Positions 14,619 through 27,180 of a stretch of 64,000 nucleotides of DNA are shown piece after piece. Each line of letters opens with the position of its first letter. Position 1 is the stretch's first letter. This DNA is from Ceratobasidium sp. AG-K. Its lineage: Eukaryota; Basidiomycota; Agaricomycetes; Cantharellales; Ceratobasidiaceae. The notes beneath the pieces are model-generated. The model saw only the letters and a list, made by a program, of their open reading frames with translations, was not told where the DNA came from and searched no databases. The DNA is taken from NCBI GenBank assembly GCA_037039685.1, contig JAWNGF010000014.1, positions 744,001-808,000 on the forward strand, read 5' to 3'. The translations under genes and the position numbers were made by a program.

Positions 14619-16033
14619 TTACGCCTTCACACGCTTGGGTAGATCGGTTGGGATCATGAGATCGACCATGAGCGTTTCTCCTACTCTCTCGGCGTCCGCG
14701 CCAAAGAATCCTATTACATGCAGTGTTATCAGTTTGGAAATGTTGGTCAAGAGGCGAGCCACTCACGAGGCGTTTTGAATATCCAATGGATACTGCCCCG
14801 CACCCAGTATTCAAGTCCCTGGACGTATAGCGCAACCTTCCTATCGACATCCGGACCAAATGAGCGCAGTCTCGCCTTTATCTCCGAAAATTCGGCTACC
14901 CGCTTGCGCATTAGCTGGTCGACAAAATTCATCGAGTCTTCAAGACTGAGTTTCTTGTCCATCATGGTGATAAAGACCAGGTTCTGGGTATCGCCTTGAG
15001 CTTGCTCAATCTGAGCAATTCCGTCGTGGTTACTTTACGGGGACTAATTCTCAAGCTTAAACCGCTTACCGGGAACGAGTAAATGTCATTAGGCCATGTT
15101 ATTAAGTCGTTGCCAGCAGTAATAAGCTCAATGAAGGCCGGGTCGTTGACAACTTCCTCGGGGAGGCCCATTCTAAGAGTGTACTCGAGGAATACTACAA
15201 CCGACGTTAATGCCATCGGACTATGTTATGAGGAAGTCTTGAGGCTCACCAAATACCATCTTGCCGGCGGATGTATTTCGGCGCAATTGAATAAATCCTT
15301 CAACTGTAGGGACTTGGTCGGTCGATCGGTTCACCGTCTGCTGTAGGATAGCTTGGGTATATAGGTCGGTTTCTTCAACAAAACGCCGAATAGTTCCTGG
15401 GGCTGCGTTCGCGCGCATGCGGTTGAACCAGCTAAGTGCGAGGCCATCAGCCACCCACACTGTATATTGAATCCCATCGAGCTTACCTGTGGAGGGACGC
15501 GGCGATCTTGAATTTGGGCGGAGGGGCGTCAGGGTTTCGAAGAACGTTCATTGTAATTTCGACCGCTTTCTGGACCCCTTGAACACTATTACGGAGCTCG
15601 CCATCCAACTCGTCTGTCATGTCGTCAAACTAACGTAAACATTCAGCATAGTACGATAGATTGAATGGGTATATACTCACGGCGAACAGCCAGAGTATAA
15701 AATCCATGGTGGTGCGCAGACACTCCAAGTCGGCATCGGGGTATGTCAGGGCTGTGATGAGACTAAAGGTGCTGTCAAAAAACTTCTGGCGCCTGGCTCC
15801 CGAGTGGATACCTAGAATAGGTGCATTCGTCAAACTCGGCAAACGGAGGTAGGAAGGAGGGTCAATATACCATAACTGTCGAACCAAGCATATGATTCAG
15901 CCTCTGCCTCGCGCCAGTGAGGATTAATCTTGAGCGTGAATGCTTTGCTAACGTAGCTCAGGACATCTGGTAAACGAATTTTCGAAGGGAAAGCCGAACG
16001 GTCAATAAGCGTACGCTGCGCGAATTGAGGCAT
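14619..16033 (-). CDS. Sesquiterpene synthase TS-1, intact
   Basis: A class I terpene cyclase of the trichodiene/pentalenene-synthase-like fold. Seven exons join in frame to about 359 residues, normal for fungal sesquiterpene synthases. The metal site is complete: aspartate-rich F-D-D-M-T-D-E at the start of exon 3 (about 15.63 kb) and the N-D-x-x-S-x-x-x-E triad N-D-I-Y-S-F-P-I-E, whose Glu comes from the exon after an intron at about 15.0 kb. It would ionise farnesyl diphosphate in the cytosol; the product cannot be predicted. The C-terminal Arg-Tyr pair is Arg-Phe here (T-P-R-F-F-G), unlike TS-2 and TS-3. Divergence from TS-2 is substantial, so this is an older paralogue. Confidence 0.88.
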
Positions 16034-18126
16034 GGTAATAGGGTATTTCCAAGATGACGAGAGGCGTATTGCAGTAGAAGGAACCTGTTGAGTCCAGAAT
16101 TAACAAGGGGTGGCGGACTCGTTCGGCGATGGTTCTACGGGGGAAGCTCCCTGACCTTATAGGTCGCTGAAAATATTATCTTGCAAGATTTGTTTAGACC
16201 GGCCTATCTCTTTACCAATAGCATGCCGGCGACCACCGTCCTAGTTTTCATCATTATTTTGCCACTGCAAGTTTCAGGGCACATGAGCGTTGCAAGGAAC
16301 GTCGACCGCTACATGCGTGTTTGAGATCTACCCGAAGCGATGGAAACCACCAGGATGTCCACCCGATACGGCGCGTTCAATTTTTTGTAGGTAATATGCT
16401 TACGCTTCAAGCTTGGGCTCTACACCCAAAGAGCCATAATCGAAGCATCTTACGAGTACTTTGTAGCAGCTGACGCTAGAAGATTTGAGAACCACGGAAA
16501 TACGTTCAGCATTGATAGCGCGCATTGCAGCTGAAGTGCACCGCCTATTAGCCGGGTTTCCCAATGGGCAGTGATCATTCCATTGGAATATTAAACCACA
16601 ATAGTGGCGTCGTTGTTGGTGGTGTCCACATGCCATTTATAGGAGTCGGGGCTATCAGTGCTGACGTCTGCTGGGACACCTAACCTTCAATCTCCTTTTT
16701 CACTGCTGTGAAACCGGGTGATATCACACTGGGTGCGAGCTTCCATCATGGTTCTCTCGATCGTTCCAACGTGCGTCGCCGGGGTTCCACGTTGCTGCTA
16801 ATTCTCAAAGGACTCGATCTCTAGCGTGGGACCGACTTCACAAGTCCAATTCTGATGTTGTAATGCGCCACTCAACTTATTCAATACCATCCGTACTATT
16901 TCTCCCGAGTGTTCAACATCCTGGGAGAAACAGATATAGAAATCAAAATTCTGTGCTGCGCTCATATAGATTTCGAAAGCACCGCGGGTGGTCAATATTC
17001 AATCGGAAATACCATAGAGGTCTGGTTGTTACAGCAACGCGCTTACGTGATCGCTAGCATAGATCCTAGGCGACGTCTCCATAACTTCCCGTGTGCAACA
17101 AGGTTTGGGCGCCAAATAACGGGCCCGAGCGGACTGATTCCAGTAACGAACTTGGAGCGGAATGCACGTCAGGGCAAGCGAATCAAATTGGCTAATCACA
17201 TCATAAGGTCACCAAGGCTGACACCCATAGCGTAGTAACGGTCCGTGCAATCCGTGTAAAGTCCCGGCGGCAGAAGATTAATCAAGAGTTCTACCCCCGG
17301 GTTGTTGGGGGATCGGCTCCTGGGGTGGAAGAGCAGGGTACTTCGCACAGTGCAGAGTCCATATTGCCCGGCTAGTCATCCACAGCAAATAAAACTTTGT
17401 CGATTCTTATCATAACGTCAACTGGGCTCGGAAACAGCCGAGAAAAACTTTGGACAATGAAGTGGCATGATGGATCAGATCGGCGCCATCGCAATCGAGA
17501 ACACATGTCAATCTGCGGAGGCTAGAAACACGTGCTAGCATTTGCTCTCTGAACCCCGATCGCAAGATACGCTTATGTTTAGTAACATTCGGGCCTTAGC
17601 CCCATTGAGGCTGCGACAATCAACGGACCGGTGGGGGTGATACACAGCATCCTGCCGGTCGGGTTCGGACACTAGACAAGCCGGTGAGTGACGAACGAAA
17701 GAGATCAAATGATGACTACTTGTATCATATGTTTTATGTGGTTTAGTTCGTTGGGAAAGGCGGTTACGACGACCGCAGTGTGGGGTAATGAAATTTGAGC
17801 TCCTTGGTGCTAACCCATCAGGTTTTTCGGGGCTCGGCTAGACTCGCGTGTCCGATTCGTTGCCGCTGTACACCAAAAGGTGCGCGAATAACAAAAACTA
17901 TGTAGACCACGGGTCCCCATAGTTAATTACGGAGCTCCTTGGAATGTGAAAATTTCTCTATCATACATTGGTTTCGGTGCACACGCACACGGTAGATGTA
18001 CATTCAAACCGGAGTAGGCTCTAGGTGAGTGTAATGGAGGGGATTGATGCAAAATATTGCATAGAGGATTGTTTTACACCAAATGAACATGCTCCGAGTT
18101 ACATTGAATCGCCTTTACTAGCGCAA
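16034..18126. other. Intergenic stretch, no gene seen
   Basis: About 2.1 kb between TS-1 and P450-2. The frames at 16400-16636 (-), 16798-16995 (-) and 16909-17235 (+) are short and match nothing I recognise. Confidence 0.4.
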
Positions 18127-20341
18127 CTAGATGAGATCACGGAGGAATTGACGATGCCTTTCTGACCTAGGTCGAAACTCGAATTTGAATGGCTTTACCT
18201 CACTAGCACCAAGTTCAATCCATGAGCGACATATTTCTAACTGAGTATCAAGTACTTACAGTACCATAGTATTATCGGCGTCTTCGATTATAGGCTCGAT
18301 ATCGTTACCACTGGAGTCTTTCTTTTTAGAGAATTCGTACACGCTGAGAAGGGAGGCGATGGCAATGAACAGCGACGATTCGGCAAAATATATTCCCGGA
18401 CATTTCCTATTACGAGTGGTGTGATAAGTAAGAGAGTAAAACGGTCTCTGTATGACCGACCGTCTACCCCATCCGAAACTGGGCGCTGGCGGAACGGCTG
18501 GGTCCAGGAACCTTTCTGGGTTGAAGGTCTCCGGGTCCGGATACACATTTTCATCGCGACTTATTGCCCTTGGATACGCTCGTAACGAAAACGGTGCTCA
18601 TATTGCGGGAGTAGCTCACCAGAGGTTCCCCATACTGGATTCATTGCAAAGTTCGACTGTCAGCGAAATAATTCGTAGACAGGACATAAACGCACACAAT
18701 GGTCCCTTTCAGTATATCGTACCCTCGATATACATCATCTTGGAAACATAAGTGAGGAATAGCTAGTACCAAGTCAGATTTAACGTCACCGATGCTTCAG
18801 CCAACATACCGGTTGGAATCACGGGCCGCCATCTCAGGACCTCCAGAATCAGACTATTCACATAGGGGAGACGGGTCCTATCTGAAATCGAGGGTAAAAC
18901 GTCTGGACCTAGCACCGCATCAATCTCTCGTTGCGCATTGGTTTGTGCACGAGGATTAGAAACCATGGCAGCAATAAAGTTAATAAGGGCAGTTGCAGTC
19001 TGTTCGGAACAATCACGGTCGGTCAGTACACTTGCCAAAAACGGAAGCAGGTTTGAATTAGATACCGTGTCTGTCCCACCTGGCCCAGAAAATAGCTTAA
19101 CAATATGAAAAATATATGCCGACTGGGTTGACCTCACCTCCAAAAGACGCTGCGCCAAGTTCTTTCAGTTGAATGTCCTTCTCCTCGACACTCAGACCAG
19201 AGGTCCACTTAGGCTCACGTAACAGCGCACCAAGTATCGAAGGCTCGGCAACCCCTGCATGCTAAAGTACGTTGTATCCGGCCATGTAGTTGTTCGCAAA
19301 CGAGAACTCTCGACATACCACTTGAGCTTGAGTCCACTCGTACGGCGAGTCTACTGCTTTATTCTTGTGATCCCTGTAGGCGCGGATGGTACGTTTCCAT
19401 CCTGTACCAGGGAGCCAATCGGGAACGCGGGCCAGGGCAGGGAATAAGTTTACATAAAAGTCTGGCAGTTTATCGTTGGGTTGCAAGCGTTTGGACGGCG
19501 TGGTAATACTACTCACTAGTAAACATAACAACCCCCATCCCGTTGTTGATAGCCTTCGTCAAGTTCGCAAAGAACGGGTCATCTCGGCCCTTGGTATGGT
19601 ATCCATAAGCTAGTTGGAACATGGCCGACCCCATGGCACTTTACGACTATGAGGTTTCTGACTAGGGACGAGTGCAAGTTGGATGGACCTACTAATAAAA
19701 CTCTTCTTTCACATTCTTAAACGGTTCAGGTCGTTCAGATGCGTCCAGTAGCCTTCGAAGCAGTAACTGCGCCTGGTGCTCCTGTACCTTGTCAAATTGG
19801 GTAACCGCGCGCGAATTTAACCAGTTATTGTACATTCGGCGATAACGTCGCCACCTATCGTTGTACCCGGTTATACCTGGGTTTCCCGACCAGTCGAACC
19901 TGTACGAGGTGTGTTAGATGCAGTTATTACGTATCTGGCTTGATGCGTACAATTCGGGGTCTTTGTGTGTTGGTGGACATAAACGGTCCGAGTAGAGCGC
20001 CGAGCGTTTCTCCAACAAATCCGAGGCTGCTTTCGCTGAGTTGAGAACTACGATATCGTTTCCAAGTAGCTTCAAGTAGATAATATCACCTATGTAAAGT
20101 ATAGTCGGTTACCCGTGAGCAAAAATTGGAATATAGATAGATACGTACTGTTGAGTTGCTTCCCGAGTTTTATGTACGCCAGGTGATCTAGCCCGGGGGG
20201 CATTGCGAGGAGGTTTCCGAGAAGAGGAAGAGATGCAGGGGACGGTGGGTGGTTGACTTTTCGCTGGCTGGCTCGTCGGTGTGCGAGAAGCACTACCAAC
20301 GTAGCCAGCGCAGCGTACAAACCAACATGGCGATCCATCAT
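18127..20341 (-). CDS. Cytochrome P450 (P450-2), apparently intact
   Basis: A paralogue of P450-1 with the same intron positions. The N-terminus begins M-M-D-R-H-V-G-L-Y; the sister genes suggest the second Met (20338) may be the functional one. An anchor helix, the R-R-A-S-Q-R-K stretch and the hinge follow. Visible landmarks are W-R-R-Y-R-R-M (about 19.85 kb), G-G-T-D-T (about 19.08 kb), E-V-L-R-W-R-P (about 18.83 kb), P-E-R-F and F-G-W-G-R-R / K-C-P-G across an intron (18.45-18.40 kb). The last intron joins M-V-L to E-V-K-P-F-K-F-E-F, ending D-L-I. The I-helix exon ends exactly at G-G-T-D-T, as in the sisters. Confidence 0.85.
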
Positions 20342-20856
20342 GTGGAGCTGCGAAGCGCGCTGGTCGACCGCAGGTGGTTGTCACCAACAGATAGGGGCTT
20401 GACCTGCGCCCGTTCAGCATGACCATATTGGTAATAACACAATCTGCAGTATCCTGGTCAAAAAGATAAAGTTGCCACATGCCCAGATCTTCAGGATTGC
20501 CAAACTAGCAGATCAGATATGGTTGTGCTCTATTGTTCATGTGCCAATGATTGCCTGTGGTTACATTGGGCATCATGTAAATCCCAGGCACCAGGCCGAC
20601 CTGTTAGCTGGGTCGGGTTTGCTGGAAGGGACGCCTCGTCATGTCACGTGACATTCCGCACCCGGTGAGTGCCACACCTTGGATCTTGTGTCATCCTTTA
20701 CACTCTTTTGGTTATATATAATAAATTGCACTTAGCCGACATATAGGTAAGACCAGGGTCATGCTATTCAGGCTTGGATAATTTTGTTGAGGAAAGTGCA
20801 TAACTAGATAGACAATCTACTATGGTACAAAGGAGGTTTACATAATTAAATACATT
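20342..20856. other. Intergenic stretch between P450-2 and TS-2
   Basis: Upstream region of P450-2 and 3' flank of TS-2. No coding character and no repeat was recognised. Confidence 0.4.
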
Positions 20857-22288
20857 CTAAGTTTGGATGGCGATGGCGATGGGACGGGTGCTTCGAGGGG
20901 ACACAATATCAACCATGCCCGTCGCCCTTACTTCTTTTGCATCTGTGCCAAAGTAGCCTATCGCGCCTATTAGTCCCTGAGGCAAAAAGCTGAACAAGGC
21001 GGCTTACGAGGTGTCATAAACGTCCAATCAATAGAACCTTGCACAGAGTATTCAATTCCTTGGATGTATCGCGCGATCTGTGCATCCAATTGGGGACCAA
21101 ACGAAGGCAGTTGTGCCCTAGCTTTGAGGTACTCATCCATTCTGGTGCGTACGAGCTGGTTCACATAATCGATTGCGCCTTCAAGGTCGAGATTCTTATC
21201 CCACATGGCAATGAATACTAGGTTCTGGGTGTCACCCCGCGCTTGTTCAGCCTAATCAAACCAACCTCGTTAAGACAAAAATGGGCATTTTCATATCATC
21301 ATACTCACGGGGAATGAATAAACGTCGTTAGCCCATGTTAATAGATCGTTACCGGCTTGCGACAACTCCATCATCATAGGATCGGAATGCACCTCCTCCG
21401 GCAGGTCTAGGCCAAGTGAATATTCGAGAACGGCTGCAGGATGTGAAATTTGAGCATCATTATGAGTTTTAAGCGATCAACCATGGGATATGAAGGACTC
21501 ACGATATGCCAGCTTCACCGCAGATGTGTCTCGGCGCAACTGTATAAACTCCTCTACTGTTGGCACTACATCAATCGACCGATTGGCGGTCTGCTGCAAA
21601 CTCGCGCGGGTATAAAGATCAGCTGCATCAATGAATCTTTGAATGGTCGCTGGGCTTGCTTTTAAACGCATGCGATTAAAGAAACTGTACAAATATTTCG
21701 GCGGGTCAGCAACTATACCGCAGCAATAGACGATAGCCCATAGCTAACCTCTGAAGAGCTGCGGCAATTTTGAACTCTGGTGCAGGAGCCTCTGGATTGC
21801 GGAGAGTTTTCATGGCGGCCTCGTAATTTGTTCCACAGTTTCTACATTGTCGCAGAGCTCGCTCTCGTCGGTTGTGTTGTCAAACTGGGAGAAAGTTTAT
21901 TAAGGGTGTTAGTTCGAGGCGAGGTTCACTCACAGCAAATAACCAGAGAGTAAAATCCATTGCTATGCGTAGACGTTCCAAGTCGGCATCTGGAAATGCC
22001 AACGCCCCCATGAGGCCAAAGGCACTATCAAAGTACTTCTGGCGCTTCATTCCAGAATAGATTCCTAAGGTTATATGCGCATATGTAAGCTACGCGCGTA
22101 TGATCATGTCATAATCGTGACATACCATAGCTATCGAACCAAGCGTACGATTCGGCTTCGACTTGCTGCCAGTGAGGGTTGGTCTTCAGGGAGAAAAAGC
22201 TTCCAGTGTAACTCGCGATGTCGGGCAATCGCACCTGGGAGGGGAAGGTCGAGCGGTCCATGAGCTTGAGTTGCGAGTACTCGGGCAT
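20857..22288 (-). pseudogene. Sesquiterpene synthase TS-2 with one frameshift
   Basis: Same exon plan as TS-1. It starts M-P-E-Y-S-Q-L at 22288 and has D-rich F-D-N-T-T-D-E, the triad N-D-V-Y-S-F-P-A-E across an intron, and an intact C-terminal R-Y pair (T-P-R-Y-F-G). In exon 3, near 21820, one base is missing relative to TS-1 and TS-3: the frame hits TGA just after V-E-Q-I-T, while the expected continuation M-K-T-L-R-N-P-E-A-P is intact in the next frame. No plausible small intron repairs this. Everything else reads through, so the lesion is recent or a sequence error. If functional it would cyclise farnesyl diphosphate. Confidence 0.8.
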
Positions 22289-25032
22289 GCTAATGAGTTG
22301 AATAAGTTTAGCGCAAGGTATTGATCAAGTAAAGCAGAAGCGTGGACGAAAAGTGTTGTGGATGGGGCGGTAGTTTAAGTGTCTTGAGGGGCGACTCGCA
22401 ACTTGTGGTGAACCAGTACGGACCTGCTCTTCTTATAGAGGCCATCACAAATTGACGGGCGAGCATTTTCATATTTATCCACCCTTTTCATTGTGATGAC
22501 AGACCGTAGTCCTTGTCCCTATCACCTCTGTATACTGCCCAATTTCTTGGAGATGCGTCCCAGAGAGGTTATTTGGTAACCGACAGGGTGCGCGCAGGGG
22601 TGCCGTGTGGGAGCCATATCCGGCTATGTTACAGTCACAAAAAACGCGGTTTTACCATAACGGTCGGTGGCAAAGGAATCGAGGGATGCATTTTGACGTG
22701 GAGTACAGGTCTGGATGCCCTCAGAACAGACCTCAGGATTCGCTCTTCAGTCTGCTGGAGGACGATAGCCGCGAGCGAAAGTACGAACTTAGGCTCGCGA
22801 ATCCAACCCTACTCAATAATGCTCTTCGCTGGCATATCCATGTGGACGGCTATTCAACGGCGATATAATAATAGACCTACCGGCTATTATTTCTATTTGT
22901 CATGTTCTTTCGTTATCATTCGGACCTGGGCCAATTCCATTTGCAATTAGCCCACGAGCGCGGCTGGTCGTATGTCGAACCGATTTCCGATGGATGAGCG
23001 TACTTGACGTTTCACTGCATGAAATATAGTATTGGATAACCCGTTTGTGAAATTAATCGTATGAAGACGCTCAGCCAGGCCGTTTGTGCGCACGAATGTC
23101 ACAGGTAGATGGGCGTTTCTCTCTTCATCCCTACATCGTATGGCAGGAAGAGCAAAATTACGAAACCGTTGATTTACACGTACGCGATCGATCGCGATGT
23201 GGAGGAGAAGTCTATTTGCCCCACATTTCTAAAATAGGCTATCACTTTAGCTTCCTGACTTTGAGCGAGTGTACAATGTTGGAGCGTGAAGCAGCCCATG
23301 ACGGAAAGGGGTAGTCGTTGAAGTGAATTAGTTGTTGCAGCAGTGAAACAGAACTTCCTAATCCCCGATACCGGTTATAACGATAGTCAGCTTTTGGCGT
23401 GAATAAGAATCAGACCTTTCTCGAGTTTAGACTATGAAAGAAATAGCGCCTTTTCTTAGTCTCTCAACCATGAGGGGGTTTGTGGTTATAGGTTAGGTAT
23501 ACCAGGGGCGGTTCGTCTAAGGTTATCTACCAAAGAAACAAACCGATACATCTCAGGCAAGATGGTGAAACTCCAATAATGCAGCCAAATTAAGTATTGG
23601 CACGGAGCTTTGGCGCACTCTCTGCGGCAGCTTATTATTAGAGTTATGCCCTCGGTCAAGTGATCTCTAAATTACTTGGGAGCTCCGCCGTTCGTGTGAT
23701 CTATGAGCACACGTATGTGTGTGGTTGAAACGTTAAATCCGGCCATCGATCAATGCACATCAGTGCTAGGTAGGCAATCACTTAAAATAAGTGTCAGGGC
23801 CAGAGACTCTCTCGGGCTCCCAGGGACATGCGGGGAGCTGCTTCCTTTCATCCACTGACACCTCAATAGGTGCCTGGAGCTCTAGACCTGTGGAGGAAGG
23901 GAAGATAGCACCTTTTGTTTGAGAGAATTTTTCATTGACAGGATCACGGCCTTGTATCCCCGTTTTCGGTATCGTCGGGTTGACCGGCCAATTGTCTACA
24001 ATATAGGAGTGCTCATCAAACCTGGTGGTCTTACGCGTTCGACTTCTTCGGCACGTGCATAATTTAGGGTACCTGTGCGTCGAGTGGAAGTCATGGATCG
24101 TTGATAACGCCTAAGCGGTCAGGAAATACTATCCTGGGCAGCAGCCTACAGTGCCCGGTGTGCGAATTTCACAGCCTATCATATCATTTTGCTCAGCGAA
24201 CACCGACAACCCAACCTTTCTTTTTGACGTGGATAATTTGTGCATATTTTTCTCTACACATATATCTATTATTCCTCTTAGCCGAAGTACTAACCAGATT
24301 AGACAGATGATTGGTAGGAACGCTATGATAGTACCGTTAGCTAGTTGACCATTTATATTGATACGCCAATGATAATGATATCATTGGCATATGCTCCTGC
24401 AAAACGGCGACACAATCAACTGTCCTCCAGCGAGAGGATAATCCGTATCTATAACCTGGTTTGTCATCGTCGTTATACGATATAGGGAAATCCCGCCTTC
24501 CACTCATTACCTTTAGTCCGCGCTAGTGAGCCCAGATTAGCGCCGAGAACCGCACGCCCATGTTGTTAGCGCTGATGGGCACTGCTTTGCGCTGTGTTGT
24601 ACACTGGCGCTGTGAGTAACTCAGTGGAATGTCAGACTAAAGTCACTGAAAAAATTTCCCGATAAAATTTGACACGGTTGGATTTGAAAGTGATTGGTTG
24701 TATACGCGATGTGCAAGGACTCTGCCAATGACCAAATCTCCATAGTGGCGCATATCTCCGAGTGATTGTTTAGTATCCCAAGGTGCTATGGACCAGGGTT
24801 TTGGTATGATTCGACAACTCAACAACTGAGTAAATGAGGAATGACACACGCTCATACGAGATATCGGGAAGTTACCCCGAGCCCTTGATAAAAGAAGCAG
24901 GCTTTCCAATTCAATCATCGCTAACAGCGACCACTGGCAATACTCAAGTGACCATTACATTTATGTACTTCCCAAACCACATTACACCCCATCTCAGAGC
25001 TGCCTAATACTCTACGCCCTTATTACTTCATT
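22289..25032. other. Intergenic stretch between head-to-head TS-2 and TS-3
   Basis: About 2.7 kb with no recognisable gene. The last 30 bp before each TS start are similar, so both ends are probably duplicated promoters. A 10-bp inverted repeat with a 4-bp loop (GCCAATGATA arms) sits near 24365-24390. Confidence 0.4.
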
Positions 25033-26443
25033 AGGCCTGAGTATTCGCAGCTCAATCTCATCGACCGCTCGACCTTCCCCCAGGTGCGGTTTCCCGACAT
25101 CGTCGGTTACACCAGGGGCCTTTTCTCCCTGAAGACCGACCCTCACTGGCAGCAAGTCGAAGCCGAGTCGTACGCTTGGTTCGATAGCTATGATACGCAA
25201 CGGAGTTACCCTATGAATCCGGTTAACATATGCGCATATACCCCAGGTATCTACTCTGGTATCAAGCGCCAGAAGTATTTCGATAGCAACTTTGGCCGCA
25301 TGGGGGCCTTGGCATTTGCAGACGCTGATCTGGAGCGTCTACGTCCATCCATGGACTTTGTCCTCTGGCTATTCGCGGTTCGTACCTACTCCTAGCTCGT
25401 GTCATAAGCCAAACTTGCAACATAGTTCGACAACCTAACGGATGGCAGCAAACCCTGCAACGACGCTGACGCTGTGGAACGAATCATCGAAGTTGACATG
25501 AAAACGCTACGTAACGCAGAGGCCCCGGTACCGGATACCAAGATTGTTGAATGTCTACAAAGGTGCCTACCGCCGCTTTGTTCACATGTGATACATTTTG
25601 TTGACGTCCAAGAACCGTTGTATAGTTTTGTCAACCGCATATGTCCAAAAGCAAGCACAGCGACCATCCAGCGCCTCATTGACGCCACCGACCTGTGTAC
25701 TTGCGCAAGCTTGCAACAGACCGCGAACCGATCGATCGACATGGTACCAACGGTAGAAGAATTTGTATAGCTACGTCGGGACACCTCCGCCGCGAAGCAA
25801 GCGTATCGTGAGTAACTCTGGGTCCAATGGCAGCCTTGTTAAAGTGCTGAATGCTGACTGCCATTGCTCAGCGATCGTTGAGTACTCCCTTGATCTGGAC
25901 TTACCAGCAGAAGTCCACTCTGACCCTATGATGACCGAGTTAAAGGAAGCTGGAAACGACCTATTGACATGGCCAATGATGTATATTCATTCCCGGTTAG
26001 TAGGCTTGTGTGGTAGTGTTTCTCATCGTCTCACCAGTGCATTTGCTTACTCAGCCCGAGCTATCACGGGGCGACATTCAGAACCTGGTATTCATAACTA
26101 TGTGGGACAAGGGTCTAGATCTTGAAGGAGCAATCGACCATGTGAACCAGCTCATACACACCAAGATGGAGGAGTATCAGAAGACAAAGTCGCAGCTGCG
26201 TTCGTTTGGTCCTGAGCTTGACGCACGGATCGCACGGTATATCCAAGGAGTGGAGTACTGCGCGCAAGGTTCTATTGACTTGACATTCATGACACCTCGT
26301 AAGTGCGCCTGCTTGGGATTTTGGAACGTACACTAATGCGGGTGATAGGCTACTTTGGTGCGGACGCCAAGAAAGTAAGGGAGACAGGTGTGGCTGAGAT
26401 CATGACTCCCCGAAGCGCCCAGGCTATCACTATTGTGGCATAG
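25033..26443 (+). pseudogene. Sesquiterpene synthase TS-3, degenerate
   Basis: Clearly a close relative of TS-2 but multiply broken. The start ATG is replaced by AGG (25033). Intron 1 has lost its GT donor (ATACGC at 25193), so 54 nt stay in frame. TAG replaces a Gln codon at 25768-25770. One base is missing at about 25972, which destroys the reading of the N-D-x-x-S metal triad. The rest is easy to follow: R-Q-K-Y-F-D-S, F-D-N-L-T-D-G, T-A-N-R-S-I-D-M-V-P-T, Q-N-L-V-F-I-T-M-W-D-K, and an R-Y pair at the last intron. It lies on the opposite strand to TS-2, head to head. Confidence 0.9.
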
Positions 26444-27180
26444 GCTATGTTTAACATCGTGAATGCTCGTTATGACTGAGATGGGTGAATTTTCCGCTTC
26501 TCGTATGCTTCATGTTATGTCCATTTAATTTCTTTTTTTTTTATCAAAAAAATCATTCCATATTTTTCGAGACATCGCACGATAAGGCATGACTCTATAA
26601 TTGGTGTAAAGACTGAGAAGCATATGGGGAGTACCCGCAAGTCCTAAGCTAAGCACCTGCCTTCCTAGCACGCCCAGCATAACCCGTAGACGGCAGCTTC
26701 AACTTCCAGATCGAACGCAACTCTCTCACTTGTATGCGCGACGTTCGCCCACGAAAAGCCAGTCATTTGTCTCTCCTTCTCCTTAGCAATATGCCTGCGA
26801 TGCCTCTCGGTTTTCGTGATCAAGTATGTAAAAACTGGGAGTGAGGTCAACTTTTACATCTGCACTCGTGAATCTTTGTCGATGTCTATCTGACAAGCCT
26901 ATATAATACGTATACCGCAAACAATTCCTTTAGGCAGGCCTAGTAGTGAATAGAGAAGTGAGATCAGTAATCAGAACACGAGCAGCCCCTGCATTGATGC
27001 CAAAGCTGGGTCTGGTACATCTGAGTAAAAGTATATTATTTATTTCGAGGTTATACCCTTAGCCATGGATACTGGTCACTATGCATTGGCGATGTCAGCC
27101 CACTTTGCCGGATCACACACACATATACATAATCATCTGGCCTGATTGATTTCTTAAAGTACAGCCACGCCGAGGGGCAA
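26444..27180. other. Intergenic stretch, no gene seen
   Basis: It separates the 3' ends of TS-3 and P450-3. An A/T palindrome-like run occurs near 26530-26550. No coding character. Confidence 0.4.

Noticed and set aside
16798..16995. 65-codon minus-strand frame with protein-like composition between TS-1 and P450-2
   Set aside because: Too short, no motif, no upstream exon with a start.
24360..24395. Short hairpin as terminator or RNA gene
   Set aside because: A 10-bp inverted repeat alone in an A/T-rich spacer is expected by chance and has no neighbouring gene end.
25193..25246. AT-AC (U12-type) intron in TS-3
   Set aside because: The intron end is CAG, no U12 branch or donor consensus is present, and TS-1 and TS-2 have ordinary GT-AG introns there.
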